This document shows, piece after piece, positions 25,099 to 34,116 of a stretch of DNA of 64,000 nt (its first letter is position 1; each line of letters begins with the position of its first letter). The notes beneath the pieces are model-generated. The model searched no databases, was not told the DNA's origin, and saw only the letters and a list, made by a program, of their open reading frames with translations. Position numbers and translations under genes: made by a program. Origin of the DNA: Salipiger pallidus (GTDB lineage: Bacteria; Pseudomonadota; Alphaproteobacteria; Rhodobacterales; Rhodobacteraceae); NCBI RefSeq assembly GCF_014643635.1, contig NZ_BMJV01000001.1:806001-870000 (forward strand), read 5' to 3'.

Positions 25099-26877
25099 TC
25101 AGAGCGGCCAGATCAGCGGGATCAGCAGCGCCGCGAGGATGCCGGTGGTGATGTTCAGCGGAACGCCCACCTTGAGGAAGTCCGAGAACCGGTAGCCCCC
25201 CGGCCCGTAGACCAGCGTGTTGGTCTGGTAGCCGATGGGCGTCGCAAAACTGCATGAGGCGGCCACCATGACCGCCACCACCAGCGGGCGCGGATCCACC
25301 CCGATGGCGTCCCCGAGGCTGATGGCGATGGGGGTCACCACCACCGCCACGGCATTGTTGCTTACCGTTTCGGTCAGCACCGAGGTCAGCAGGAACACCG
25401 CCCAGACCAGCAACGGCCCCGGCAGATTTTCAAGCAGCGGCGCGATGACGCCCACGATCATCTCGACAGCTCCCGAGCTTTCGAGCGCCGCGCCGATGGC
25501 GAGCATGGCGAAGATCAGTGCCAGAAGCTGGCCTTCCACGAAGGAGAACGCCTCGTCCGCGTCGATGCAGCGGGCCAGCAGCACCACCGCCACGGCCACC
25601 ACCGCCAGCGCGAGGATGGGGGCCACCCCCAGCGCCGACAGCGCCACGATTCCCGCCATGGCCCCGATGGCCACCGGCGCATGGCCGCGCCGGAAGGCCC
25701 GGGCCGAAGGGTGGGACACGTCGACCATATCCATGTCGTCCGACAGGCGCTTGATATCCTCGGGGGCGCCTTCCAGCAGCAGCGTGTCGCCCACGCGCAC
25801 CACCAGGTCATCAAGTTTGCGCCCGATGTTCTGGTTCCGCCGGTGCACCGCAAGCTGGTAGACGCCGTAGCGCCGCCGCAGCCGCAACGCGCCCAGCGAG
25901 CGGCCCACCATCTTGCACCCGGGGGTGATCAGCACTTCCACGGTCGTGGTTTCGCGCGCCGAGATCTGGTCAACCCGCTTGAGGGACTTGTTGCGCTGCA
26001 AGCCCAGAAGCTCGGTCATCTGGGTGCGCAACACCACCCGGTCCCCGACCTCGAGCACCACGCCCGTCAGGTTCCGGCGCAACGATTCGTCCCCCCGCAC
26101 CACGTCGATGAGCCGCACGCCCTCGCGCTTGAACAACTGCACCCCCAGCACTTCCCGCCCCACGAGGTTGCTTTCCGGCGGGACCACAGCTTCGGTAAAG
26201 AACTTCATGCGCGAGCGGTCGGTAAGCATGCCGGCCATGGAATGCCGTTCGGGCAACAGGAACCGCCCGGCCACGATCAGGTAAAGCATCCCCCAGGCCA
26301 CCAGGATGACTGCCAGCGGCGTCACCTCGAAGATCGAGAACGGCTCGAGCCCGCTGCTGCGCGACACGCCATCCACAAGCAGGTTCGTCGAGGTGCCAAT
26401 CAGCGTGGTCGTCCCCCCGAGGATCGCGGCATAGCTCAGCGGAATCAACAACTTGGAGGGCTGCACCCCGAGCGTCTGAGAAATCTGCACGAAGATCGGC
26501 AACATCATCACCACCACCGGGGTGTTGTTCATGAAGGCCGACGCGATGATCACCACGACCATGATGAGCGCGATGGCGCTGCGGGGCCTGAGCCTCACCT
26601 GCCGTTGCGCGAAATGGGCGAAGGCGTCAAGCGCGCCGGTGCGCACCATCGCGCCCATGACGATGAACATCGCCGCGATGGTCCATGGCGCCGGGTTCGA
26701 CAGCACCCCGAGCGCCGCGTCATAGGGAAGCACCCCCATGACAAGCAGGAAGGCCACGCCCCCTATGGCGACCACCTCGGTGGGGTATCGCTCCTGCAGG
26801 AACAGAACAAACATGGCCACAACAGTGGCCATGGTCACGTAAGCCTGCGCCACCTGGCTCAGCTCGATAAATTGCAT
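25099..26877 (-). CDS. SLC13 family anion permease with TrkA-C (RCK_C) domains
   Basis: A 592-residue membrane protein. Two hydrophobic blocks, about residues 10-200 and 395-590, flank a soluble central part with two RCK_C-like domains (about residues 205-380). Examples are EVLGVQLFKREGVRLIDVVR and RSLGALRLRRRYGVYQLAV. This layout is that of the divalent anion:Na+ symporter family, including sulfate and dicarboxylate transporters of the SAC1/YfbS kind. SNNAVAVVVTPIAISLG near the C-terminus is the family signature. Substrate is not determinable; sulfate is a common guess for this domain order. It is a single gene. Confidence 0.9.
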   Translation of the reverse strand: MQFIELSQVAQAYVTMATVVAMFVLFLQERYPTEVVAIGGVAFLLVMGVLPYDAALGVLSNPAPWTIAAMFIVMGAMVRTGALDAFAHFAQRQVRLRPRSAIALIMVVVIIASAFMNNTPVVVMMLPIFVQISQTLGVQPSKLLIPLSYAAILGGTTTLIGTSTNLLVDGVSRSSGLEPFSIFEVTPLAVILVAWGMLYLIVAGRFLLPERHSMAGMLTDRSRMKFFTEAVVPPESNLVGREVLGVQLFKREGVRLIDVVRGDESLRRNLTGVVLEVGDRVVLRTQMTELLGLQRNKSLKRVDQISARETTTVEVLITPGCKMVGRSLGALRLRRRYGVYQLAVHRRNQNIGRKLDDLVVRVGDTLLLEGAPEDIKRLSDDMDMVDVSHPSARAFRRGHAPVAIGAMAGIVALSALGVAPILALAVVAVAVVLLARCIDADEAFSFVEGQLLALIFAMLAIGAALESSGAVEMIVGVIAPLLENLPGPLLVWAVFLLTSVLTETVSNNAVAVVVTPIAISLGDAIGVDPRPLVVAVMVAASCSFATPIGYQTNTLVYGPGGYRFSDFLKVGVPLNITTGILAALLIPLIWPL

Positions 26878-27165
26878 CTGCGTCCTGCCCGTCCTGCCCG
26901 CGCGTCCCCACGCCGTCCCATTGGTGCCGTCTCACACGCGCCCGGGCGCATGTCGTCACACGTTCCGGCGCATTCTGGCGGCGACACTTTGCGCATGCAA
27001 GCATCCATCGTGATCGCGGCCGCGTCATCGGGCGCGAAGAACAGGCTGACCGGCGTCGCCGGAATTCACGGACGCAGCCTTTGCCTCGGGTTGCACCCGG
27101 ACCACCGGGACATGCCCGCAACGGTCAGCCCCGAGGCCATGGCCAGAGACAGCGCCGCAAAGCGA

Positions 27166-27978
27166 TCAGGGACCGGACTGTTCCAGCCGTCCACCCTGCC
27201 GGACCATCTTGACGGTCACCGCCTTGCCCGTGCGCTCATCGGTCTCCACGTAGAAGCCCGATACCGTCGCCTCGCCCAATGCCGGCTGGAAGCGGCCCTT
27301 GGGCATCCCGGTGACAAAGCGGCGCATGGGCTCGACCTTGTCCATGCCGATGACGGAATCGTAGTCGCCGCACATGCCCGCATCCGTGAGGTAACCGGTG
27401 CCCTTGGGCAACACCTGCGCGTCGCCGGTTGGCACGTGGGTGTGTGTCCCTGCCACAAGGCTCGCCCGGCCATCGCAGAAATGCCCCATGGCCATCTTCT
27501 CGGAGGTCGCCTCGCAATGCACGTCGACCACGATGGCCTGCGCCTGACCGCCCAGCGGATAGCGGCTGAGCACCCCGTCGAGGGCCGAGAACGGATCGTC
27601 AAAGGCGCGCTTCATGAACACCTGCCCCAGCGCCTGCGTCACCAGCACCTTGCGCCCGCGACGGTCTGGGAACAGCCCCACCCCGCGCCCAGGCGCATTC
27701 TTGGCAAAGTTGAGGGGGCGGATGATGCGCGGCTCGCTCTCGATATAGGTGAGCATGTCCTTCTGGTCGAAGGCGTGATCGCCCAGCGTCACCACGTCGG
27801 CCCCGGCCTGGAACAGCAGCCGCGCGTGATCCGGCGACAGCCCCATCCCGTTCGAGGCGTTCTCGCCGTTGACAACGACGAAATCGAGTTTCCAGTCTTC
27901 GCGAAGGCGGGGGAGATGTTCCGTGATGGCGGCGCGGCCGGCGCGGCCCATCACATCCCCGAGAAATAGCAGCTTCAT
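27166..27978 (-). CDS. YmdB-type metallophosphoesterase (TIGR00282)
   Basis: A 270-residue calcineurin-like phosphoesterase starting MKLLFLGDVMGRAGR. The metal ligands sit in GDVMG (Asp8), NGENASNG, GDHAFDQ, VDVHCEATSEK and GTHTHVPTGD, the set typical of TIGR00282/YmdB. Bacillus YmdB hydrolyses cyclic nucleotides and shapes motility and biofilm choice. Relatives in alphaproteobacteria are uncharacterised. The start is fixed by the conserved N-terminus. It is separated by 260-290 bases from both neighbours and may be a single-gene unit. Confidence 0.92.
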   Translation of the reverse strand: MKLLFLGDVMGRAGRAAITEHLPRLREDWKLDFVVVNGENASNGMGLSPDHARLLFQAGADVVTLGDHAFDQKDMLTYIESEPRIIRPLNFAKNAPGRGVGLFPDRRGRKVLVTQALGQVFMKRAFDDPFSALDGVLSRYPLGGQAQAIVVDVHCEATSEKMAMGHFCDGRASLVAGTHTHVPTGDAQVLPKGTGYLTDAGMCGDYDSVIGMDKVEPMRRFVTGMPKGRFQPALGEATVSGFYVETDERTGKAVTVKMVRQGGRLEQSGP

Positions 27979-28241
27979 GCCGCCATGGGATAAGCGCCGT
28001 GCCCCGGAAAGCAAAGCGCCAAATTCGCGCTATTTGCGCAGATTGTCCCGCGGCGCGGCATTCCAGGCGTGAAAGCGCCCCTCGCCAGTGATCTGGCGGG
28101 ACACCTGTTCAGGATCGCGGGTCAGTTCGGACGGTCGAGACAACCGGTCAGCGGGACGTGACCGGGAATGCAATCCACGCAGTCTGCCTCGGCACCATGG
28201 TTGGATCGAAGGGCCCGGATCAGCCAGAACCGAGCAACCAC

Positions 28242-28940
28242 TCAGTGCGGATCGCACGCCATCGCAGCCCGCATCACGCCTTCGGAATAGGCCCCAAGCG
28301 CCTTCGCCTCAATGCGCCCGTGCTGCAACCGCGCTGCCATCACCCTGTGCCACGCACCGTCGGCGAGGATCATCTCCGGCCCGTTTCCGCAATCGCGCAG
28401 CCCACCCGTGATGTAATCCCAGCCGATGCGGTGATTGCTGAAGCCTTCTGCCCGCGCGACCTCCTCGAGCCGCCCGCTGCCGGCGCGGTAGCGCCAGATG
28501 CGCAGCACCTTGGCAAGATGCGGGCGGTCCACCCAGGCAATCTCGATCCGGCCGTCACCGTCGAGATCCCCCGCCCCCACCGGCGCCAGCCAGCGGTGCC
28601 GCTGACCAATGAAGGGCCCGGCCGCCAGAAGCCCGTCCACATCATACAGCGCCAGCCGCGCCCCTTCTGACAGGTCCGTCTCAACCACCATGGCCGCACG
28701 CCGCCCGCCCAATTCCACAAGCCGTGGGGCAAGATCCTCGAACACCCGGGTGTGCGGCAGCCGGATCACCACGTCTTGCGAGGTGCCGCCTTCGGACACC
28801 CGCAACCGCAAGGCCCCCCACTCCACCGCATCCCCTAGGACGCCGTGATCGTAGCGGGTCACCGGGTCGAGGTATTCCGCCGCAACGATCTCGGCGGCAG
28901 CAGGCAGCGCAGACCAAAGGACCAGCACCGCCATCGTCAT
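28242..28940 (-). CDS. Secreted VCBS/FG-GAP-like protein
   Basis: A 232-residue protein with a short hydrophobic leader (MTMAVLVLWSALPAAAE) that looks like a signal peptide, then a beta-rich body with one clear calcium-binding FG-GAP/VCBS loop, GDLDGDGRIEIAWVD, near the middle. Such loops form blades of a beta-propeller; only one is obvious, so the rest is degenerate or a different fold. I chose ATG 28940 for the leader; an upstream frame adds a very basic 55 residues. It probably sits in the periplasm or outside. Function unknown. Confidence 0.75.
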   Translation of the reverse strand: MTMAVLVLWSALPAAAEIVAAEYLDPVTRYDHGVLGDAVEWGALRLRVSEGGTSQDVVIRLPHTRVFEDLAPRLVELGGRRAAMVVETDLSEGARLALYDVDGLLAAGPFIGQRHRWLAPVGAGDLDGDGRIEIAWVDRPHLAKVLRIWRYRAGSGRLEEVARAEGFSNHRIGWDYITGGLRDCGNGPEMILADGAWHRVMAARLQHGRIEAKALGAYSEGVMRAAMACDPH

Positions 28941-29038
28941 GTGCAGGGCGGACGCCCCAGGCCACCACCGGCGGGGCGGCGGCCACGCGCCGCGGGCCGG
29001 ACGGCCCCACCGGCGCAGGGGCAGACGCGGCGCCCGCT

Positions 29039-29380
<342 letters not shown>

Positions 29381-29562
29381 TCAGAAGTCCCGCCATTCCT
29401 AAGGCCGGCCCGCGGTGTTTTCCAGCCCCCTCGAAGGTTGCGGCGTCGTAGGCAGCCCCCATTCACCCCAATCCCTGGCATGCGGAGTGCTTCCCTGCCT
29501 CGGCCAAACCCGTTAACATCCCGCTCAAACGCAGGCAAAAGCGACACAGAAGACCCGAGCAG

Positions 29563-30117
29563 ATGACATTCCCCTTTCCGTATGGCCGCCCCGCCGGCCC
29601 TGCCAGCGCGCTGCTGCTGTGTCTCTGCCTCGGCTTGTCCGCCTGCGACAGCGGCGAGCCGTCTGCCACCCAATGGCCCGAAGACAGCACCCCCGCCCCC
29701 GAGAAGATGCCAGACGGCACCTGCTGGTCTCGCGAGGTGACCCCGGCGGTCTACGAGCATGTCATGGGCGAGGTGCAGGTGGTGCAGGCCGAGATCGCCG
29801 ATGACGGCACGGTGATCCGCCCGCCGATCTACCGGCGTGCTCCGGTGCCGCGCGTGGTCACCCCGCGCGGCGAGCTGCGCTTCCGCTCGCCCTGCGCCGA
29901 GGAGATGACGCCCGAGTTCATCTCCTCGCTGCAACGGGCGCTTGCCGCCCGGAGCCGCTTCGACGGCGAGATCACTGGCCGTTTCGATCCCCCGACCCGC
30001 GCCGCGATCAAGACCTACCAGACCGAGCGCGGCCTCGAGAGCGGACAGCTGTCCCTTGAGACTGCACGGACGCTCGGCCTCGTGGCGACCCCACTTGAGG
30101 ATATCGAGACCTTCTGA
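29563..30117 (+). CDS. Lipoprotein with a peptidoglycan-binding domain
   Basis: A 184-residue lipoprotein. The lipobox LSAC places the lipidated Cys at residue 28, after a hydrophobic leader. Three further cysteines lie in the N-terminal region after the leader and before the C-terminal domain. A C-terminal PG_binding_1 domain covers about residues 120-160 (SLQRALAARSRFDGEITGRF then DPPTRAAIKTYQ). It is likely anchored in the inner or outer membrane and touches peptidoglycan. The start at 29563 has no strong ribosome binding site visible. It is divergent from the ferredoxin gene. Confidence 0.88.
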   Translation: MTFPFPYGRPAGPASALLLCLCLGLSACDSGEPSATQWPEDSTPAPEKMPDGTCWSREVTPAVYEHVMGEVQVVQAEIADDGTVIRPPIYRRAPVPRVVTPRGELRFRSPCAEEMTPEFISSLQRALAARSRFDGEITGRFDPPTRAAIKTYQTERGLESGQLSLETARTLGLVATPLEDIETF

Positions 30118-30686
30118 ACCTAGCGGGCCGGACAAGATGCACGGAGCCGGGCAAAACCGTAGAATGCTCCAGGATTTTCCAGCTGTCCTTAGGCTGCCCT
30201 TCACCTTTGTCGCGCAATCCTGATCTCGGGCCAGTCTCTCAGGCAGGTCTTCTCAGGCTGACCTGTCTAGAAACGCGGCATTGAGGACCCGGCCACGCGC
30301 TGTGCAATACCGGCAGCGCGGCGCCTAGGGCGCCTGACTCACGGCGCGGTCGTCCTGACAGTCCGCCGATGGCGTCCCTACGGTGCAGCCAATGATGGCT
30401 CGCGGCACAGCGAATGGTGCCGCCTGACACAGCCCATCTTGCGCCCGGGGCCAGTGCGCGACGTCCAGCCGGTTTTGCGCCGGGTCCCGAGCACAAACGT
30501 CCCGTCGAAACGCGGTCACTTTGAGGCCACCGCCTACGTCACGCAGCAATTAAGTCGCGCATCCACCAAAGACCACAGCAGCCTACGTCACTCCGCAAAC
30601 CGCATTGGGTACGCCCCTCACGCCGGACATCACGCAAGCGCCATCCCCCTATTCCCGTCACGCCGCCACCCCGAACGGACACCGCC
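30118..30686. other. Gene-poor region with a pair of direct repeats
   Basis: About 570 bases without a convincing gene. Two copies of GCCTACGTCAC followed by C-x-GCA lie at 30532-30542 and 30581-30591, about 49 bases apart and upstream of the next gene, so they may be binding sites. No transposon ends, no tRNA and no terminator were seen. Several short frames cross it but none has codon use or motifs of a real gene. Confidence 0.55.
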
Positions 30687-31643
30687 ATGTGCCTTCTTTC
30701 CCCGCCCCTCTCTCCGCTTTCGCTCAGCACGCTCTCGGCGACCATGCAGGCCAGCCAGCGCGCACGCGGGGCCAAGGAAGTGACCACCGTCAGCCTGACA
30801 CCTGCCACCCCTTACGGCCCCACTTGGGTCAAGGCCCCGGACGTGACAGTGCGAGACAGCGGATTGGGCAAGGTTCTTCACGACTACGACGATCCGCTGA
30901 CCCGGATGGCCGCCGAACGGCCCATGTCTGGCTCCGAGCTTGCTCAGGGCCTCGTGGACCACATGGATGCCAGAGGGCAGGACATACTGCACGAGCTGCG
31001 CAACCGCCTTGGTGCGGTCATGGCCGAAGCGCTCGGCCTGCCGGCGACGGATGACGTCGGCGAGCCGGTCGACCCATCCGAACTGCGCGCCCTTGCCGAA
31101 GACGCCGGGCAACCGCTGCTCACCATGGCCCTCGACCGGTTCGAGCGGCATGTTTCGGATTTCGGCAAGACGATTGAAACACTGCGCGCCCGGGCAGGCA
31201 CCGAAAGCGACCAATCCAGCGACGACAAGGCCCGCGACGGTCTTGTTCGCCGCGCCATCGGGGCCTTGGTGGATGGGCAGCTGGAACCCGAGCGCCTGCG
31301 CCACGAGATCGACGCCCTGCGCGGTGCGGCCATCCTGCGCCTGACCGGCGCTACGGAAGAGGACCAGCAGCGGGCGCTGGCCTTTCGCCGAGCGTCATGG
31401 GCGGTCGCTCTGAACGCCAAGCGAACCGACATGGTCAAGGACATGTGGCGCGACTACAAGTCGGGACGCTTTGCCGCCACCGCGGACACAAGCACGGTCT
31501 GGGCCGACCAGTCCGTCAACGTCGACAGCAGCCGCGCGACCGGTGCCGTGGTGACCTTTACCCAGACCTACGATCACTATGCCAGTGCCACGCTTTCACT
31601 CGGCGCGCAGAGCGTAAGCAGCAATACGCTGCGGTTGGTCTGA
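30687..31643 (+). CDS. Hypothetical protein, orphan
   Basis: A 318-residue predicted protein that I cannot match. It has no signal peptide and no clear membrane helix. The middle (about residues 70-230) is rich in charged and helix-forming residues (for example RFERHVSDFGKTIETLRARA), suggesting a long alpha-helical, possibly coiled-coil segment; the end is Ser/Thr/Ala-rich. It lies between two long non-coding stretches and upstream of a heptanucleotide tandem array, in the least conserved part of the window, so it may be a lineage-specific or acquired gene. Start at ATG 30687 is a guess; a later ATG at 30744 is possible. Confidence 0.5.
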   Translation: MCLLSPPLSPLSLSTLSATMQASQRARGAKEVTTVSLTPATPYGPTWVKAPDVTVRDSGLGKVLHDYDDPLTRMAAERPMSGSELAQGLVDHMDARGQDILHELRNRLGAVMAEALGLPATDDVGEPVDPSELRALAEDAGQPLLTMALDRFERHVSDFGKTIETLRARAGTESDQSSDDKARDGLVRRAIGALVDGQLEPERLRHEIDALRGAAILRLTGATEEDQQRALAFRRASWAVALNAKRTDMVKDMWRDYKSGRFAATADTSTVWADQSVNVDSSRATGAVVTFTQTYDHYASATLSLGAQSVSSNTLRLV

Positions 31644-31834
31644 GAGGGCTGCTTAATGACCGAAAGCGGCAGCTATGAACATGTCTCGACGCGCCTTGAT
31701 ACGCAGTCGGCCACCAGTCCTGCAATGATCGGGCCAAACTGGCCAATCGCTTGGATCGTCACGCGCGGGGCGCAGCGCAGGCCGAAGCGGATCATCCCGA
31801 ACCGCAGCGGTGGTGTCGCACTCCACTGCACAAA

Positions 31835-31918
31835 ACCTGAGACCTGAGACCTGAGACCTGAGACCTGAGACCTGAGACCTGAGACCTGAGACCTGAGACC
31901 TGAGACCTGAGACCTGAG
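31835..31918. repeat. Tandem repeat, 12 copies of a 7-base unit
   Basis: The unit ACCTGAG is repeated twelve times without interruption, 84 bases in all. Because 7 is not a multiple of 3, gain or loss of a unit would shift any reading frame. It lies in non-coding DNA between convergent genes. Confidence 0.95.
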
Positions 31919-32011
31919 TGTTGCAGCGGCCGGCGACCGTCAAACCCATCGTCCACTGGCTCAAGCGCCTCTTCCGAACAGACACCCAGTCATGGGAGTT
32001 TCTATGCAGAA

Positions 32012-32037
32012 AGGGCCGCCCCTTGCGGGACGGCCCT
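32012..32037 (-). terminator. Hairpin terminator after degP
   Basis: On the minus strand the stem is AGGGCCGTCCC / GGGGCGGCCCT with one mismatch and a short loop, followed by TTTC. It lies 36 bases after the degP stop. The hairpin after hflC (34056-34080) has the same arms, including the same mismatch. Confidence 0.75.
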
Positions 32038-32072
32038 CCTGTTCGTCGTCTTACCCCAGTCAGGGGTGCCGA

Positions 32073-33551
32073 TCATTCTTCGTCGAGCGACAGCGCCACG
32101 AAACGGGGATCGCCACCGCGACGGACCAGAAGCAGGATCGACTTGCGGCCCGCATCGCGGGATTCCTCGATCCGGGTCTCGAGATCTGACACGCTCAGAA
32201 CCTCGGACTGGCCTGCTTCGGTGATGATGTCACCGGCGCGCAGACCCTTTTCGAAGGCCTCGGTGGACTGGTCCACGTCGGTCACCGCAAGACCCTTGGC
32301 ATTCTGGTCGACACCAAGCTCATCGCGCAGCTCCTGCGTCAGCGGCGACAGGGTCAGACCCATCACCTGCGCTTCGGCAGGCTCGTCCCCAGGCGCCATG
32401 TCCTGGCTGGCGGGATAGGTGCGCTCGGCTTCCTCGCGGCGGCCGAGGGTCACCAACAGGGTCTCGGTGGTGCCGTTGCGATTGACCACCACGCGGACCG
32501 CCTTGCCGACCTCGGTGTTGCCGACGATGCGCACCAGCTGTCGCGTGTCCGACACCGGCTTGCCGTCAAAGCTGGTGATGACATCACCGGCCTGCATGCC
32601 TGCCTCCATCGACGGGCCTTCCGGCACGTCCGAAACCATCGCGCCTTCGGTCGAGGCAAGGCCAAGCGCCTCGGCCATGTCGTCGGTCACGTCCTGAATG
32701 CGCACGCCCAGCCAGCCACGACGGGTCTCGCCATATTCCTTGAGCTGATCAACCACCTTGCCGACCACGTTCGACGCCATCGAGAAGCCGATGCCGATGG
32801 AGCCGCCGTTGGGCGACAGGATCGCGGTGTTCACGCCGATCACCTCGCCGTCCATGTTGAACAGCGGGCCGCCCGAGTTGCCACGGTTGATGGCGGCGTC
32901 GGTCTGGATGTAATCGTCGTAAGTGCCCGACAGCGCGCGGTTGCGTGCCGAAACGATGCCCGCGGACACCGAGAAGCCCTGTCCGAGCGGGTTGCCCATG
33001 GCCATGACCCAGTCACCCACGCGGGCTCCGTCGGAGTTGCCGAAGGAGACGAACTTCAGCGGATCGTCTGCCTCGACCTTCAGCAGCGCGATGTCGGTGT
33101 TAGGGTCGGTGCCCACGAGGGTCGCGGGCATCGTGAAGCCTTCGAAGAACTCGATCTCGATCTCGTCGGCGCCTTCGATGACGTGGTTGTTGGTAACGAT
33201 GTAGCCGTCTTCCGAGATCACGAAGCCTGACCCGAGGGCCGAGGAGCGGCGCGGCTGCTGTTCGCCCGGCCCGCCGTTGCGTTCGTTGAATTCACGGAAG
33301 AAATCCTCGAAAGGCGAGCCTTCGGGGACGATGCCCTGCGGGCCGGTACGCCCAGCCACGGTGGTCGACGTGGTAATGTTCACCACGGAGGGGCTCACGC
33401 GCTCGGCAAGGCCGGAAAAGCTCTCGGGCGCGGATTGCGCCGACGCCATGAGCGCCTGCGAGACGATCAGAAACATCGACAACGTGGCAAGCCAGAACAG
33501 CCTAAGTGGCCGGGTGCCATCTTGTGTCACGGCAAGTGCTTGGGGTTTCAC
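32073..33551 (-). CDS. Periplasmic serine endoprotease, DegP/HtrA type
   Basis: A 492-residue protease with a signal sequence (about residues 14-38). It has a trypsin-like domain with His123 in NNHVIEG, Asp153 in NTDIALLKV and Ser226 in RGNSGGPLF, then two PDZ domains. Family members degrade and refold misfolded periplasmic proteins. I chose GTG at 33551: AAGGAG lies six bases upstream and the frame upstream of it has no start with a binding site. It is immediately downstream of hflC and hflK in the direction of transcription, an order common in alphaproteobacteria, but is separated by 565 bases and a terminator. Confidence 0.95.
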   Translation of the reverse strand: MKPQALAVTQDGTRPLRLFWLATLSMFLIVSQALMASAQSAPESFSGLAERVSPSVVNITTSTTVAGRTGPQGIVPEGSPFEDFFREFNERNGGPGEQQPRRSSALGSGFVISEDGYIVTNNHVIEGADEIEIEFFEGFTMPATLVGTDPNTDIALLKVEADDPLKFVSFGNSDGARVGDWVMAMGNPLGQGFSVSAGIVSARNRALSGTYDDYIQTDAAINRGNSGGPLFNMDGEVIGVNTAILSPNGGSIGIGFSMASNVVGKVVDQLKEYGETRRGWLGVRIQDVTDDMAEALGLASTEGAMVSDVPEGPSMEAGMQAGDVITSFDGKPVSDTRQLVRIVGNTEVGKAVRVVVNRNGTTETLLVTLGRREEAERTYPASQDMAPGDEPAEAQVMGLTLSPLTQELRDELGVDQNAKGLAVTDVDQSTEAFEKGLRAGDIITEAGQSEVLSVSDLETRIEESRDAGRKSILLLVRRGGDPRFVALSLDEE

Positions 33552-34116
33552 CTGGAACTCCTTCTCTGCGGCAGGTTTCCCGACGGCGCGCCGGCGCGCC
33601 TGCCTCCTCACGATGAGGCTAACATAGGACCGTTGCGGCAGCACGGAAGAAAAGGTTGCAAGGCTTCAAGCGCATGTGAAACGCCGTTGAGCATCAGCGC
33701 CGTCAGCGTATCCCTGGAAGTGGGGGCTGGCAGGGGTCAGCTGCAACGTCCGATCGGAACATAGGTGATGCGGAAGCGGGACCGTTCCGCGTGGCTGGGA
33801 AGACAGACGTCTTCAGGCACAGGCAACGCGATAAGAAAGACAGTCTTCGTGCGCTATAGCGGACAAGCGAGGTTCGCCTGACCAAGCGGGCAAGCGGTGC
33901 GCCAGCTTGCGACAGGCTCAAAGCCTCTTCAGCGCATGACATATCGACCACGCCCTCACCGCCCCCTGCCGCGGGTGTCTCAGCCACGGGAACAAGCGCC
34001 CCCGCAATGGAGCCACCTGCTGGCGCGGAGCCATGGCGGGCGAGCGGCAGGAAAAAGGGCCGCCCCGGTGGGACGGCCCTCTGGTCAGTGTGACGTCTTG
34101 CCGCGAGGGCGCGGTG
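33552..34116. other. Intergenic region between hflC and degP
   Basis: About 565 bases without a gene, holding the hflC terminator at its right end (on the minus strand) and presumably a degP promoter near its left end. A minus-strand frame at 33703-33987 is basic and unstructured with no family match. A dense region of alternating purine-rich segments around 33770-33870 has no assigned role. Confidence 0.5.
34056..34080 (-). terminator. Hairpin terminator after hflC
   Basis: On the minus strand the stem AGGGCCGTCCC / GGGGCGGCCCT with loop ACC is followed by TTTTTC, a standard terminator 36 bases after the hflC stop. Confidence 0.82.

Larger units (their letters stand above)
31644..32072. other. 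Intergenic region with the heptanucleotide array
   Basis: About 430 bases between the orphan gene and degP, which face each other. It holds the 12-copy heptanucleotide array (31835-31918) and the degP terminator hairpin (32012-32037). A minus-strand frame (31653-31985) reads through the array as a heptapeptide repeat but has no start signal and is rejected as a gene. Confidence 0.6.

Noticed and set aside
25681-27969. Plus-strand open frame of about 760 codons opposite the SLC13 and YmdB-type genes
   Set aside because: Spans two real genes and the gap between them on the other strand, and its translation is His/Arg-rich and lacks any domain.
28030-28257. 75-codon minus-strand frame upstream of the YmdB-type gene
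   Set aside because: It ends in a protein-like manner but lacks a start signal and a recognisable domain; it also overlaps the end of the VCBS-like gene. Left uncalled.
31653-31985. Minus-strand frame reading the tandem array as a heptapeptide repeat (SQVSGLR)
   Set aside because: A 7-base array reads through in all three phases; the frame has no ribosome binding site and the flanking sequence has no family resemblance.
33703-33987. 94-codon minus-strand frame between hflC and degP
   Set aside because: No domain, atypical composition and no start signal; treated as non-coding.
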